The position numbers and the translations under genes are program-made. 16,159 nt of DNA from Clostridia bacterium. GTDB taxonomy: Bacteria > Bacillota > Clostridia > Christensenellales > CAG-314. Under the pieces are notes generated by a model. It made no database searches. It was given only the letters and a program-made list of their open reading frames with translations, and had not been told where the DNA came from. Shown here piece by piece: positions 1 to 6,175 of this stretch; the stretch's first letter is position 1; each line of letters starts with the position of its first letter. The stretch spans positions 1 to 16,159 of the forward strand of contig JAFQWS010000061.1 of assembly GCA_017407305.1 (NCBI GenBank), written 5' to 3'.

Positions 1-161
1 CATCTTTTAAGTTTGGTTTGCATGGTGCTGACGTCCGAGCCACGTGAACCTTGTTTGAGCACTGCGCCGTACACAACTGGCGTGACTGTTGCCAATACCA
101 ACGTCAAAATCAAAACGACAAGTATGGTTGCCTGCCAAATTGGTTTTTGATTATTTGTCAT
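1..161 (-). CDS. sleB: SleB-like spore cortex-lytic enzyme, N-terminal part (truncated by window edge)
   Basis: Only the first 53 codons are in the window; the rest lies beyond position 1. Residues about 9-30 form a hydrophobic signal or membrane segment. They are followed by VLKQGSRGSDVSTMQTKLKR, the start of a PG_binding_1 domain (the G-S-R-G-x-D-V...Q..L signature). SleB enzymes have this order: signal, peptidoglycan-binding domain, then a Hydrolase_2 domain that cleaves cortex peptidoglycan during germination. The ATG at 161-159 has a good SD, GGAGG, five bases upstream. The gene lies 48 bases downstream of spoIIR, with no clear terminator between, so co-transcription is likely. As I recall, a sleB homologue sits beside spoIIR in C. 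difficile, which favours this name. The catalytic domain is not visible, so another PG_binding_1 protein, such as an L,D-transpeptidase or amidase, remains possible. Confidence 0.68.
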   Translation of the reverse strand, partial: MTNNQKPIWQATILVVLILTLVLATVTPVVYGAVLKQGSRGSDVSTMQTKLKR

Positions 162-209
162 ATTTGCCTCCTTTTTTTAGTAGTTTGTGAAGGCACAAAA
201 AAAATATAA

Positions 210-740
210 CTAATCTTGGTTGAACCAATCGTCTATCAATTCCATCAATTTGCTTTTGTAAATTACGTTTTCTGCCGACAAGTTTTCTGCATTGACAAAG
301 CACAAAGGAGGATAGGCAACACACCACCAATTATCCCCTTTGCCCGAACCCAAATTGACGACAAAAGCCCAATAGACACCACTTTCCAACGTCAACGAAC
401 CATACGTGCGTGCAGGAAAATACTCTTGTTTTAGTGTGGCAGTTGCCGTGTAGTCAAAGCCCCAATCTTTCAAGACGTTGGTGGCAATTTGCTCCAAATT
501 TTTCTTGTGATTGTTCAACAAAGTTTTGACTTGATTGGCGTTTTGGCAATTTGCCAAGTGGGGCGTAAGATAGTCGCAAACTGCACTTTTTACGGCATAT
601 TTTACCCTTTGCGCCTCGTCGTCGTTGCTGTCAGCACGAATATGTATTCTTACAAAATCTTGCTTGTAGTCCCATTGAAAGGTTGCAACAAGAGAGAGTA
701 ACAGAACAAAAATAATTGCAAAAACAATAAACTTTTTCAT
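210..740 (-). CDS. spoIIR: Stage II sporulation protein R (SpoIIR)
   Basis: The product is 176 residues. SpoIIR is made in the forespore under sigma-F and exported to the intermembrane space. There it triggers the protease SpoIIGA to process pro-sigma-E in the mother cell. The sequence shows an N-terminal membrane or signal segment (about residues 3-20). It then has the family's early block FVRIHIRADSNDDEAQRVKY, matching the R-x-H-(V/I)-x-A-N/D-S-x-x-x-x-D-Q pattern, and a late NWWCVAYPPLCFV block typical of the family. The ATG at 740-738 is chosen because GGAG lies eight bases upstream; an in-frame extension to 773 would run into a terminator hairpin. That hairpin, which ends ispE transcripts, stops only about three bases before this SD, leaving no room for a conventional promoter between them. 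Confidence 0.93.
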   Translation of the reverse strand: MKKFIVFAIIFVLLLSLVATFQWDYKQDFVRIHIRADSNDDEAQRVKYAVKSAVCDYLTPHLANCQNANQVKTLLNNHKKNLEQIATNVLKDWGFDYTATATLKQEYFPARTYGSLTLESGVYWAFVVNLGSGKGDNWWCVAYPPLCFVNAENLSAENVIYKSKLMELIDDWFNQD

Positions 741-752
741 AAATAATTCTCC

Positions 753-792
753 ACAAAAAAAATTGACGTGCATAGAGTATGCACATCAATTT
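753..792 (-). terminator. Intrinsic terminator after ispE, abutting the spoIIR ribosome-binding site
   Basis: Plus-strand arms 760-774 and 778-792 pair over 15 positions around a GAG triloop. The core is GTGCATA/TATGCAC; the single C/A mismatch on the plus strand becomes a U-G wobble in minus-strand RNA. In that RNA the stem is followed by eight U (762-755). The GGAG of spoIIR begins at 752, immediately after. Confidence 0.88.
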
Positions 793-840
793 CAAATTTG
801 AGTTGTTTGTTTTTTTGATTTTTGGCAACTTTTTGTCTTT

Positions 841-1692
841 TTATGTAGCAACGCCAACCGGTGTGGATTTGGTAGCAAATGCCGAAAAACCTGCCTTTTG
901 AAGTTGGTGTGCCAACTCTTTCGCCTCGGTTTCATCCTTTGTCAACAAAAACTTTGCACTGCCTGTACCTGTCAAGGTAAAGGATGCAACAAGGTTTTTT
1001 GCACACCAATCGTCCAGACTTTGCCAATCGTCTTTTAAGGCTTTTGGAGCAACCGTTTTTGCCGAAAGGTACAAGCCGTTGCAAATCAATTTTTGTGCCA
1101 AATGAATTTGTCCCGACATAAGCGCCGACAAAAGCTTGTCGTTGTCGCAATAACAATGGCTTCCCACCTTGTCAAAAGTTTGGAAAACTTCTTTTGTGGA
1201 AAGTCCTTGTTCAAAAGTAACCACCACAAAGTTCAACGGGCAAAATTCAACTTGCTCCACGTCGTCTCCCTTGCCGTAAACTTTTGCAAGACCGCCTTTG
1301 ATGAGATAGGCAATGTCACTGCCATATTGTCTTGCAATATCCAAAACGTCCTTTGTATGCACGTCAAACAAACTGCACAAAGCCACCAACGTTGCCGAAG
1401 CATCTGCAGAAGAACCTGCCATGCCGGCTTTTGTGGGAATTTGTTTTTGCACTTCAATGGAAAAGCCACTTGTGGAAAATTTTTGTTGAAAAGCCCTTGC
1501 CACTTTTAATGCGACGTTATCTTCGCCATAGGGATTGTCAACAAATTCAATTTTGTCGTCCAAACGTTTTTCTATCTTGACCGTGTTGAAAACGTCCACC
1601 GTGACGGACACTCCGTCCACCGAGTGAAAACCACCACTTGACGGCCCCACGTTGAGGGAAAGATTAAGTTTTGCATAACCTTTTGCTATCAT
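841..1692 (-). CDS. ispE: 4-diphosphocytidyl-2-C-methyl-D-erythritol kinase (IspE)
   Basis: The product is 283 residues, the usual IspE length. It phosphorylates CDP-methylerythritol with ATP in the cytosolic MEP pathway that makes isoprenoid precursors. The sequence shows the N-terminal GYAKLNLSLNV block (Lys8 corresponds to the conserved active-site lysine) and the GHMP-kinase ATP loop PTKAGMAGSSADASA at residues 86-100 with the catalytic Asp97. A C-terminal LTGTGSAKFLL glycine motif follows. The ATG at 1692-1690 lies so close to the conserved block that no later start is possible. It has no SD. A strong sigma-A-type promoter ends only seven bases before it, which suggests a leaderless transcript. 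The gene lies 43 bases downstream of the sipL-like gene and is followed by a strong terminator. Confidence 0.95.
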   Translation of the reverse strand: MIAKGYAKLNLSLNVGPSSGGFHSVDGVSVTVDVFNTVKIEKRLDDKIEFVDNPYGEDNVALKVARAFQQKFSTSGFSIEVQKQIPTKAGMAGSSADASATLVALCSLFDVHTKDVLDIARQYGSDIAYLIKGGLAKVYGKGDDVEQVEFCPLNFVVVTFEQGLSTKEVFQTFDKVGSHCYCDNDKLLSALMSGQIHLAQKLICNGLYLSAKTVAPKALKDDWQSLDDWCAKNLVASFTLTGTGSAKFLLTKDETEAKELAHQLQKAGFSAFATKSTPVGVAT

Positions 1693-1698
1693 AAAGAC

Positions 1699-1726
1699 AT
1701 TATATCACTTTTTTTTGCTTTTTCAA
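1699..1726 (-). promoter_or_regulatory. Sigma-A-type promoter for ispE with extended -10
   Basis: On the minus strand, TTGAAA (1726-1721), a 16-base spacer and TATAAT (1704-1699), with TG at the extended -10 position. It lies wholly in the 43-base gap after the sipL-like gene. The expected +1 falls at about 1693-1691, on or next to the start codon. Confidence 0.75.
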
Positions 1727-1735
1727 TGGTTTGGT

Positions 1736-3166
1736 TCAGTCTATTTTGTGATAAAGCACAATTTTGGTGTCTTTTTCCAACGGATTGGACAAATCGGGGT
1801 TGATGAGCAAAATTTCATCCACGTCAACGCCCATACTTTTGCCCAACTGCCACAACGTTTCACCTTTTTTTGCCATGCAAATTTCAATTGTGGAACGCTT
1901 GGGCAAACTGCCCACTTCTTGGGCTTGACACAACGTCTTGACAAGTTCCTCTTCAAAGCACTCTGCCACCACGTTTACAACTGCATTTATTTCCAAACTA
2001 TCTCCGTTGGCAACGGCTGTCACTTCGCCCAACGTTGCACAAGCGCACACTGAACCATCACAAGAAAAGTCCACTGGCGTTTGGCAAGAAAAGGGAATTT
2101 CTACTTCTTTTGACCAATAATCTTGGTCTTTGTAAACAAGCACCACCGACACAACGCCTTCGGCTGTGACCGTTTTGTGTTGCACCACCGCATTTGTAAG
2201 CACCACTCCATAAAGAGCTGTGCCAACGTAATCTTGAGCGTTGTCCTCCAAGGCACAATTTGTCGTGAAGTTTGTCCTGCCACACAATTTGGTGCAAGGA
2301 ATTTGTTGGTATTCCACGTTCAACAAACTTGTGGTGCTGTAAGCATCCATTGCAATTTCTTTGGTTGCAACGACCAATTCTTTTACTTCCAAGCCAAGCG
2401 TCACGTCCATAGATAACAAAGTGGAACTGCCGTCCACTTCCACGTGAAGTTTTGTGTTTTTGACGGTGGCTTGAACTGTAAGTTGCCCTTCGGTTGCACA
2501 CATGCACTGTCCGTTAACGTCAAAAGGTAACACTTTTGAAAGGATTTTTCCCTCCGACAAAGCTGTCAAATGCAAAAAGCCACGACCGACAACCGTCAAA
2601 ACTTCTTCTTGGGCTGTGCAGTCGTCCACAACGACCTCACAAAAACAAGATAAAATGTTAAGTTCAAAATCTAAATTCCATTGGCTGTCCACTTCCAAAG
2701 TGCAGTCGTGAATTGCACCCCTTTCCACAAAGGTTTTTGGACTGGTCAACAAATTGACGCCACTCAAAAGGTTTTGTCCAACGTGCGTTTCGAATGCCCA
2801 CAATTTGACTTCCACAAGGCAGTTTACCACCACAACGTTGGCAGACACCGTGTGATTGACGTCCACCGTGACACATTTGAAAGAGCGTTCCCCTTCCCCA
2901 GCAGTTGCCACAATGCTGTCGTTAAATTCAGTAAAAAAGGTCGCCGATTGCAACTCGCCGTTGGTATCAACAAAAACAAGTTTGCACTCGGCTCGGCCTT
3001 TGTAATTTACCAAGTTTTCTTGCACCTTGCTGTCAGTGACGATTGCATCACATTTTATTGCCAACACTTTGGAAATTTCTTTGTTGGCAACGTATCTCAA
3101 ATTGACGTTTGCCTGTCCTTTGCCAATTTCGCCAAAATTGCACGTTTTTATTTTTTCAAATTGCAT
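1736..3166 (-). CDS. sipL: SipL-like spore coat morphogenesis protein (DUF3794 repeats plus C-terminal LysM)
   Basis: The product is 476 residues. SipL of C. difficile binds the coat ATPase SpoIVA through its LysM domain and anchors coat assembly on the forespore; it is the functional counterpart of SpoVID. Here most of the protein is beta-rich, Cys- and Val-rich sequence of the DUF3794 (SPOCS) type, with two to three repeats. It ends in a LysM domain (about residues 425-476: KKGETLWQLGKSMGVDVDEI...NPDL). No signal peptide is visible, as expected for a mother-cell cytosolic coat protein. The ATG at 3166 lies 11-12 bases from the SD GGAGGT (3178-3183). An in-frame TTG at 3172 has better spacing, so the protein may be two residues longer. 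Neighbours veg, ispE and spoIIR support the assignment. Many clostridia carry paralogous DUF3794-LysM proteins, so SipL itself is an inference. Confidence 0.85.
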   Translation of the reverse strand: MQFEKIKTCNFGEIGKGQANVNLRYVANKEISKVLAIKCDAIVTDSKVQENLVNYKGRAECKLVFVDTNGELQSATFFTEFNDSIVATAGEGERSFKCVTVDVNHTVSANVVVVNCLVEVKLWAFETHVGQNLLSGVNLLTSPKTFVERGAIHDCTLEVDSQWNLDFELNILSCFCEVVVDDCTAQEEVLTVVGRGFLHLTALSEGKILSKVLPFDVNGQCMCATEGQLTVQATVKNTKLHVEVDGSSTLLSMDVTLGLEVKELVVATKEIAMDAYSTTSLLNVEYQQIPCTKLCGRTNFTTNCALEDNAQDYVGTALYGVVLTNAVVQHKTVTAEGVVSVVLVYKDQDYWSKEVEIPFSCQTPVDFSCDGSVCACATLGEVTAVANGDSLEINAVVNVVAECFEEELVKTLCQAQEVGSLPKRSTIEICMAKKGETLWQLGKSMGVDVDEILLINPDLSNPLEKDTKIVLYHKID

Positions 3167-3224
3167 ACTCAAAATATACCTCCTTGCCAATTGGTCAATT
3201 TAATATATTTTGATGCAGTCTGTT

Positions 3225-3464
3225 TTATGCCTCTTTTAACGAAAGTTGAACGTTGCCACAAACCACGTCCGAATAAGCGCAAGTGAGCGTTGGCACGGTG
3301 TAGTCGGTGCACTCCAAAATAAATACGTTGGGATAAACTTTTGACACAACGCCACAAAAATTGCTGTATTTGTTTCTCCCTTTATTGTGTTTGACGTGGA
3401 CGTTTTTGCCCACCAAACTGCATACGTAAGCCTTTGCTTCTTGCCAATTTAGTTGAGTTTTCAT
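3225..3464 (-). CDS. veg: Veg family protein (DUF1021)
   Basis: The product is 79 residues, close to the 86 of B. subtilis Veg, a small protein transcribed strongly in growth and linked to biofilm matrix expression and spore outgrowth. The family pattern is visible: LVGKNVHVKHNKGRNK (compare LGKR...KANGGRRK), then a YPNVFILEC block and a C-terminal YSDVVCGNVQLSL block. The ATG at 3464 aligns with the family start; upstream in-frame codons would run into a terminator hairpin. There is no SD in front of this ATG. A -10-like AATAAT (3477-3472) ends seven bases before it, so this may be a second leaderless start, though no good -35 is seen. In B. subtilis veg is also close to ispE. The gene lies 58 bases upstream of the sipL-like gene. 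Confidence 0.9.
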   Translation of the reverse strand: MKTQLNWQEAKAYVCSLVGKNVHVKHNKGRNKYSNFCGVVSKVYPNVFILECTDYTVPTLTCAYSDVVCGNVQLSLKEA

Positions 3465-3500
3465 AGTGAAAATTATTGCCCTAAACAACAATTTATAAAC

Positions 3501-3532
3501 AAAAAAAAACGCTCCCACAAGGGAGCGTTTTT
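3501..3532 (-). terminator. Intrinsic terminator after the zinc-ribbon gene (could work on both strands)
   Basis: Arms 3506-3516 and 3521-3531 (core CGCTCCC/GGGAGCG) form an 11-bp stem with loop ACAA. Minus-strand RNA ends in nine U; the plus strand ends in five T. It separates the acidic zinc-ribbon gene from veg. Confidence 0.88.
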
Positions 3533-3538
3533 AATCAA

Positions 3539-4000
3539 TTAAAAATTTTCGTCGTCGTCTTCTTCGTCATCATCCAAATCATCATCGGAAATGTCGTCCA
3601 AGTTGACAAAGTCAAAATCGTCTTCTTCGACAAATTCTTCTTCCTCTTCTTCGTCAAAGTCGTCGCCAAATTCTCTTTCGATGTCTTTGAGTTCGTCCAA
3701 AGGAACACCGTCCATGTCGTCGCCCAAATCGGAAGCGTCGTCCATGTATTCGTCCAAACCGTCTTCTTCAACGTCTTCGTCCACTTCGTCCATGTCGTCC
3801 ATGTCTTCTACGTCTTGTCCCAAAACGTCGTTGAGCAATTGATATTCTGTTTCGCTTTCGTCTTCATCATCACTTTCCACAATGAGAGTGATTTTTGATT
3901 TCATACCCAATTCGGCTTTGCATACTTCGCAAAATTGTTGTCTGCTGTCAATCCAGTTCAAGTCACAGCGGGGACATTTGATGTAAGTAATTTTTGTCAT
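3539..4000 (-). CDS. Zinc-ribbon protein with a very acidic C-terminal tail, function unknown
   Basis: The product is 153 residues and I do not recognise it as a named family. Residues 9-27 carry CPRC-x11-CEVC, a four-cysteine zinc ribbon. After a short KSKITLIVE stretch, the last roughly 110 residues hold about 60 Asp/Glu and only two Lys/Arg, with runs such as DEEEEEE and DDDLDDDEEDDDE. No membrane segment or signal is seen, so it is probably cytosolic. The ATG at 4000 has GAGG five bases upstream, and a TTTACA-17-TATAAT promoter lies before it, so it is expressed as a single gene ending at a strong terminator. The acidic tail recalls the delta subunit of RNA polymerase (RpoE), but the HARE-HTH domain of that protein is absent. 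A nucleic-acid mimic, chaperone or polymerase-binding role is speculation. Confidence 0.8.
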   Translation of the reverse strand: MTKITYIKCPRCDLNWIDSRQQFCEVCKAELGMKSKITLIVESDDEDESETEYQLLNDVLGQDVEDMDDMDEVDEDVEEDGLDEYMDDASDLGDDMDGVPLDELKDIEREFGDDFDEEEEEEFVEEDDFDFVNLDDISDDDLDDDEEDDDENF

Positions 4001-4050
4001 AATAACCTCGTATATTTTGCCAAAGAGCAAACGCCCTTTTCGTTTTGCAA

Positions 4051-4079
4051 ATTATATATTGTATTATAGGAAATGTAAA
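4051..4079 (-). promoter_or_regulatory. Sigma-A-type promoter for the acidic zinc-ribbon gene
   Basis: On the minus strand, TTTACA (4079-4074), 17 bases and TATAAT (4056-4051). The expected +1 near 4044 gives a leader of about 44 bases that can form a small hairpin (roughly 4027-4048). Confidence 0.78.
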
Positions 4080-4098
4080 CCGTTTTATGTAAAAAAAT

Positions 4099-4809
4099 CT
4101 ATATTTTTTCTATGCCAAAATAGAAACTTTCTTCGTTTGTTTCCATATTGTATTTTTTCGCCAAATTTTCACTTGCTGTATTGCCAAAAATAATGTAACA
4201 AAATGGTTGAATCCCTTTTTTGAGAAGTTTGTGGCAAATGTCCAACATCACCGACAAAGCATAGCCTTTGTGTCTGTGTTCGGGCAAAGTGTACAACATT
4301 CCCATTGAATAGTCGTCGTGAGTGACGCACCAACAAACGGGTTTGCCGTCAACGTAAATTGCCGACGTTTCACGATTGGCAATTGCTTGTTTGATTTCTT
4401 CTTTGTCTGCTGTGTAACTTGTTCCCGTTGCCACCAAGTCAACGTAGTCCACCGTCAAACTGCCCACTTCGTGTTGAGGTTGGGGCAAAGGTTTGCCGTT
4501 GTAATAGTAAAAATTGCAATCGCAAGTCCAAACAAATTGGTGCCTTTTTGCAATCCAATTGCGCACGAAAGGGGAAGTTGCAGAAAAATGCAACTCTCCT
4601 TTGGGCAAAACGTCGTAAAACTGAGCAATAAACTCTTCGTCGTTGCAATAGACGGAAACGTGATTCTCTTTGTTGAAGTAGCCAACGTTTCCTTTGCCGT
4701 CAGTATACAACACCGCATTTGGATTGGCTTGTTTTAAGTAGTAAAAATGCAACAACAAGGGGTTTTTGAGCAAAAATTCCCCTTGTTGCAAATTAAAAGT
4801 TTTTATCAT
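4099..4809 (-). CDS. GNAT-family N-acetyltransferase
   Basis: The product is 236 residues. It probably transfers an acetyl group from acetyl-CoA to an amine; the substrate is unknown. The C-terminal half (from about residue 118) is a GNAT domain. A strand SMGMLYTLPEH leads into the pyrophosphate-binding loop RHKGYA (179-184) and a following helix, then a typical late FGNTASENLAKKYNM segment. The N-terminal 115 residues contain no recognisable motif and may be a degenerate GNAT-like half, as in two-lobed acetyltransferases. The ATG at 4809 lies one base after the TGA stop of udk. An in-frame GTG at 4839 would overlap udk and has no SD. The tight junction indicates one operon with udk, with translation probably coupled. 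No obvious terminator follows. Confidence 0.85.
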   Translation of the reverse strand: MIKTFNLQQGEFLLKNPLLLHFYYLKQANPNAVLYTDGKGNVGYFNKENHVSVYCNDEEFIAQFYDVLPKGELHFSATSPFVRNWIAKRHQFVWTCDCNFYYYNGKPLPQPQHEVGSLTVDYVDLVATGTSYTADKEEIKQAIANRETSAIYVDGKPVCWCVTHDDYSMGMLYTLPEHRHKGYALSVMLDICHKLLKKGIQPFCYIIFGNTASENLAKKYNMETNEESFYFGIEKI

Positions 4810-4810
4810 A

Positions 4811-5422
4811 TCAATACATTTTCCTTTTGATTGCACCAATTATCGTTTCCAACGCAACGGTGTTTTTTGCGCCCTCGGGAATAATCAAATTTGCTTTGCG
4901 TTTGGACGGTTCGACAAACTGTTCGTGCATAGGTTTGACGGTGGTCATATATTGTTCAATGACCGATTCCATCGTGCGACCACGTTTGTTGACGTCTCTT
5001 TTTATTCTTCGTGCAAAACGAACGTCTGCATCGGTGTCCACAAACAATCTCAAATCGCACAAGTCAACAAGTTGTTGATTGGTAAAAATCAAAATGCCTT
5101 CCACAATGATGATGCGTTTTGCTTTGGTTTCTTCCCAGTTGGGCTTGCGCAAGTGCTTGGTAAAGTCATAGGTGGGATGTTTGACGTCTTGACCTGCTTT
5201 CAATTGTTTGACGTGTTGCACCATCAAGTCCGTTTCCAAAGAATCGGGATGGTCATAGTTGCACTTTGCCCTTTCTTCAAAGGAAAGGTGTTGATTGTGT
5301 TTGTAATAATAATCGTGACACAAAATGACTGCATCAGGAGCAAATGCTTCGCAAAGTTTTTTTGCAATTGAACTTTTTCCACTGCCCGTACCACCGGCAA
5401 CGCCAATAACCATTGTATCCAT
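4811..5422 (-). CDS. udk: Uridine kinase (Udk)
   Basis: The product is 203 residues, close to the usual length of about 205-215. It phosphorylates uridine and cytidine to UMP/CMP in pyrimidine salvage in the cytosol. The sequence shows the P-loop GVAGGTGSGKSS (residues 7-18), the HDYYYK segment (about 36-41) that follows it in this family, the YDHPDSLETD segment and the Walker-B-like RIIIVEGILIF strand. The ATG at 5422 is preceded by GGAG at eight bases. The promoter lies just upstream and is back-to-back with that of the plus-strand gene at 5539. The GNAT gene follows after one base. Confidence 0.94.
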   Translation of the reverse strand: MDTMVIGVAGGTGSGKSSIAKKLCEAFAPDAVILCHDYYYKHNQHLSFEERAKCNYDHPDSLETDLMVQHVKQLKAGQDVKHPTYDFTKHLRKPNWEETKAKRIIIVEGILIFTNQQLVDLCDLRLFVDTDADVRFARRIKRDVNKRGRTMESVIEQYMTTVKPMHEQFVEPSKRKANLIIPEGAKNTVALETIIGAIKRKMY

Positions 5423-5444
5423 TTTGTTTTCTCCTTTGTGGCTT

Positions 5445-5474
5445 ATTTTAGCAAACAAGGTTGTATTTTGTCAA
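5445..5474 (-). promoter_or_regulatory. Sigma-A-type promoter for udk-GNAT
   Basis: On the minus strand, TTGACA (5474-5469), an 18-base spacer and TAAAAT (5450-5445). The spacer ends in CTTGTTTGC (5459-5451), an element repeated at two other promoters in this window. Confidence 0.75.
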
Positions 5475-5482
5475 TAGCCGTG

Positions 5483-5511
5483 TTGACAATATAAAAAACT
5501 GCCTTTATAAT
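5483..5511 (+). promoter_or_regulatory. Consensus sigma-A promoter for the cyclodeaminase-family gene
   Basis: TTGACA (5483-5488), 17 bases, TATAAT (5506-5511): a perfect match to consensus at both boxes and in spacing. The expected +1 is near 5517. The SD AAGGGGA (5526-5532) lies six bases before the ATG at 5539. Confidence 0.9.
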
Positions 5512-5538
5512 TATTGAAAAAAGATAAGGGGATTTGCC

Positions 5539-6120
5539 ATGTTTATTGATAAATCTATTGAAAATTACCTTGAAATTTTGTCCAGCGACGCACCTACGCC
5601 CGGTGGCGGAAGCGCCTTGGCAGTCGTTTGCTCGGTAGCAATCGGCCTTGTGGAAATGGCTTGCAACGTAACAATTACAAAATACGCAAAAAAAGGTTTG
5701 TCCACACCCGAATTGCAATCTGTTTTGCCTCAACTTCAAGATTTGAGAAAAATTGCCAACAAATTGGTGGATGACGACAGCAAAGTTTTCAATCAAATTT
5801 TGGAAGCAATGCGTTTGCCCAAAACAAACGAAGAAGAAATTGAAGCCAGAAAACAAGCATTGCAACAATCTTACAAAATGGGCGCAACCGTTCCCCTTGA
5901 ATTGATGAAAACTGCCTACCTTGCATTGCCTTTGGCAGACGTTTCCATTGAACACTCCGACCAATTTGTGGTGAGTGATGCTCACATTGGCAAAAGCCTG
6001 TTGTTGTCCGTCATCAAAAACGCCACCCACAACGTGGACGTAAACACATGTTGCATAAAGGACGAAGGTTTTGTGCAACAATGCGAACAACAAAAACAAC
6101 TTTATCTTTCGGCAAAATAA
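5539..6120 (+). CDS. Cyclodeaminase/cyclohydrolase family protein (FTCD_C domain)
   Basis: The product is 193 residues, one full FTCD_C domain (family length about 200). Members remove ammonia from formimino-tetrahydrofolate or hydrolyse methenyl-tetrahydrofolate (FchA) in one-carbon folate metabolism. The defining motif is near the N-terminus: APTPGGGSALAVV (about residues 18-30), followed by the helical VEMACNVTI segment. The remainder is helical, with the expected KMGATVPLELMK and late SLLLSVIKNATHNVDVN segments. No histidine-degradation or formate-tetrahydrofolate ligase gene is adjacent, so the choice between cyclodeaminase and cyclohydrolase cannot be made here. The gene is monocistronic: consensus promoter upstream, bidirectional terminator downstream. 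Confidence 0.88.
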   Translation: MFIDKSIENYLEILSSDAPTPGGGSALAVVCSVAIGLVEMACNVTITKYAKKGLSTPELQSVLPQLQDLRKIANKLVDDDSKVFNQILEAMRLPKTNEEEIEARKQALQQSYKMGATVPLELMKTAYLALPLADVSIEHSDQFVVSDAHIGKSLLLSVIKNATHNVDVNTCCIKDEGFVQQCEQQKQLYLSAK

Positions 6121-6131
6121 CAAAAAAATAA

Positions 6132-6163
6132 AAAAAAGAGCAAGAATAATCTTGCTCTTTTTT
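6132..6163. terminator. Bidirectional intrinsic terminator between convergent genes
   Basis: GAGCAAGA (6138-6145), loop ATAA, TCTTGCTC (6150-6157), flanked by A6 and T6 that extend the stem. Both strands end in a U tract. It serves the plus-strand gene ending at 6120 and the minus-strand gene ending at 6176. Confidence 0.92.
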
Positions 6164-6175
6164 GTTGCTGTTTTT

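Noticed and set aside
3180..3225. A sigma-E-like promoter (ATA-17-AATATATT) before the sipL-like gene
   Set aside because: Only about five of seven -10 positions match and the region is AT-rich, so it cannot be told from chance by eye.
3591..3842. Ser-rich plus-strand open frame of 83 codons opposite the acidic gene
   Set aside because: It is the mirror of the GAC/GAT/GAA-rich minus-strand gene and has no SD or promoter of its own.
4027..4048. Hairpin GCAAACG...CGTTTTGC as a terminator or riboswitch
   Set aside because: It has a bulged 7-bp stem, no U tract and no conserved riboswitch core; at most it is a small leader hairpin of the zinc-ribbon gene.
5443..6123. Minus-strand open frame of 226 codons opposite the cyclodeaminase-family gene
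   Set aside because: The FTCD_C motif, consensus promoter and SD are on the plus strand; the minus frame shows no recognisable protein features.
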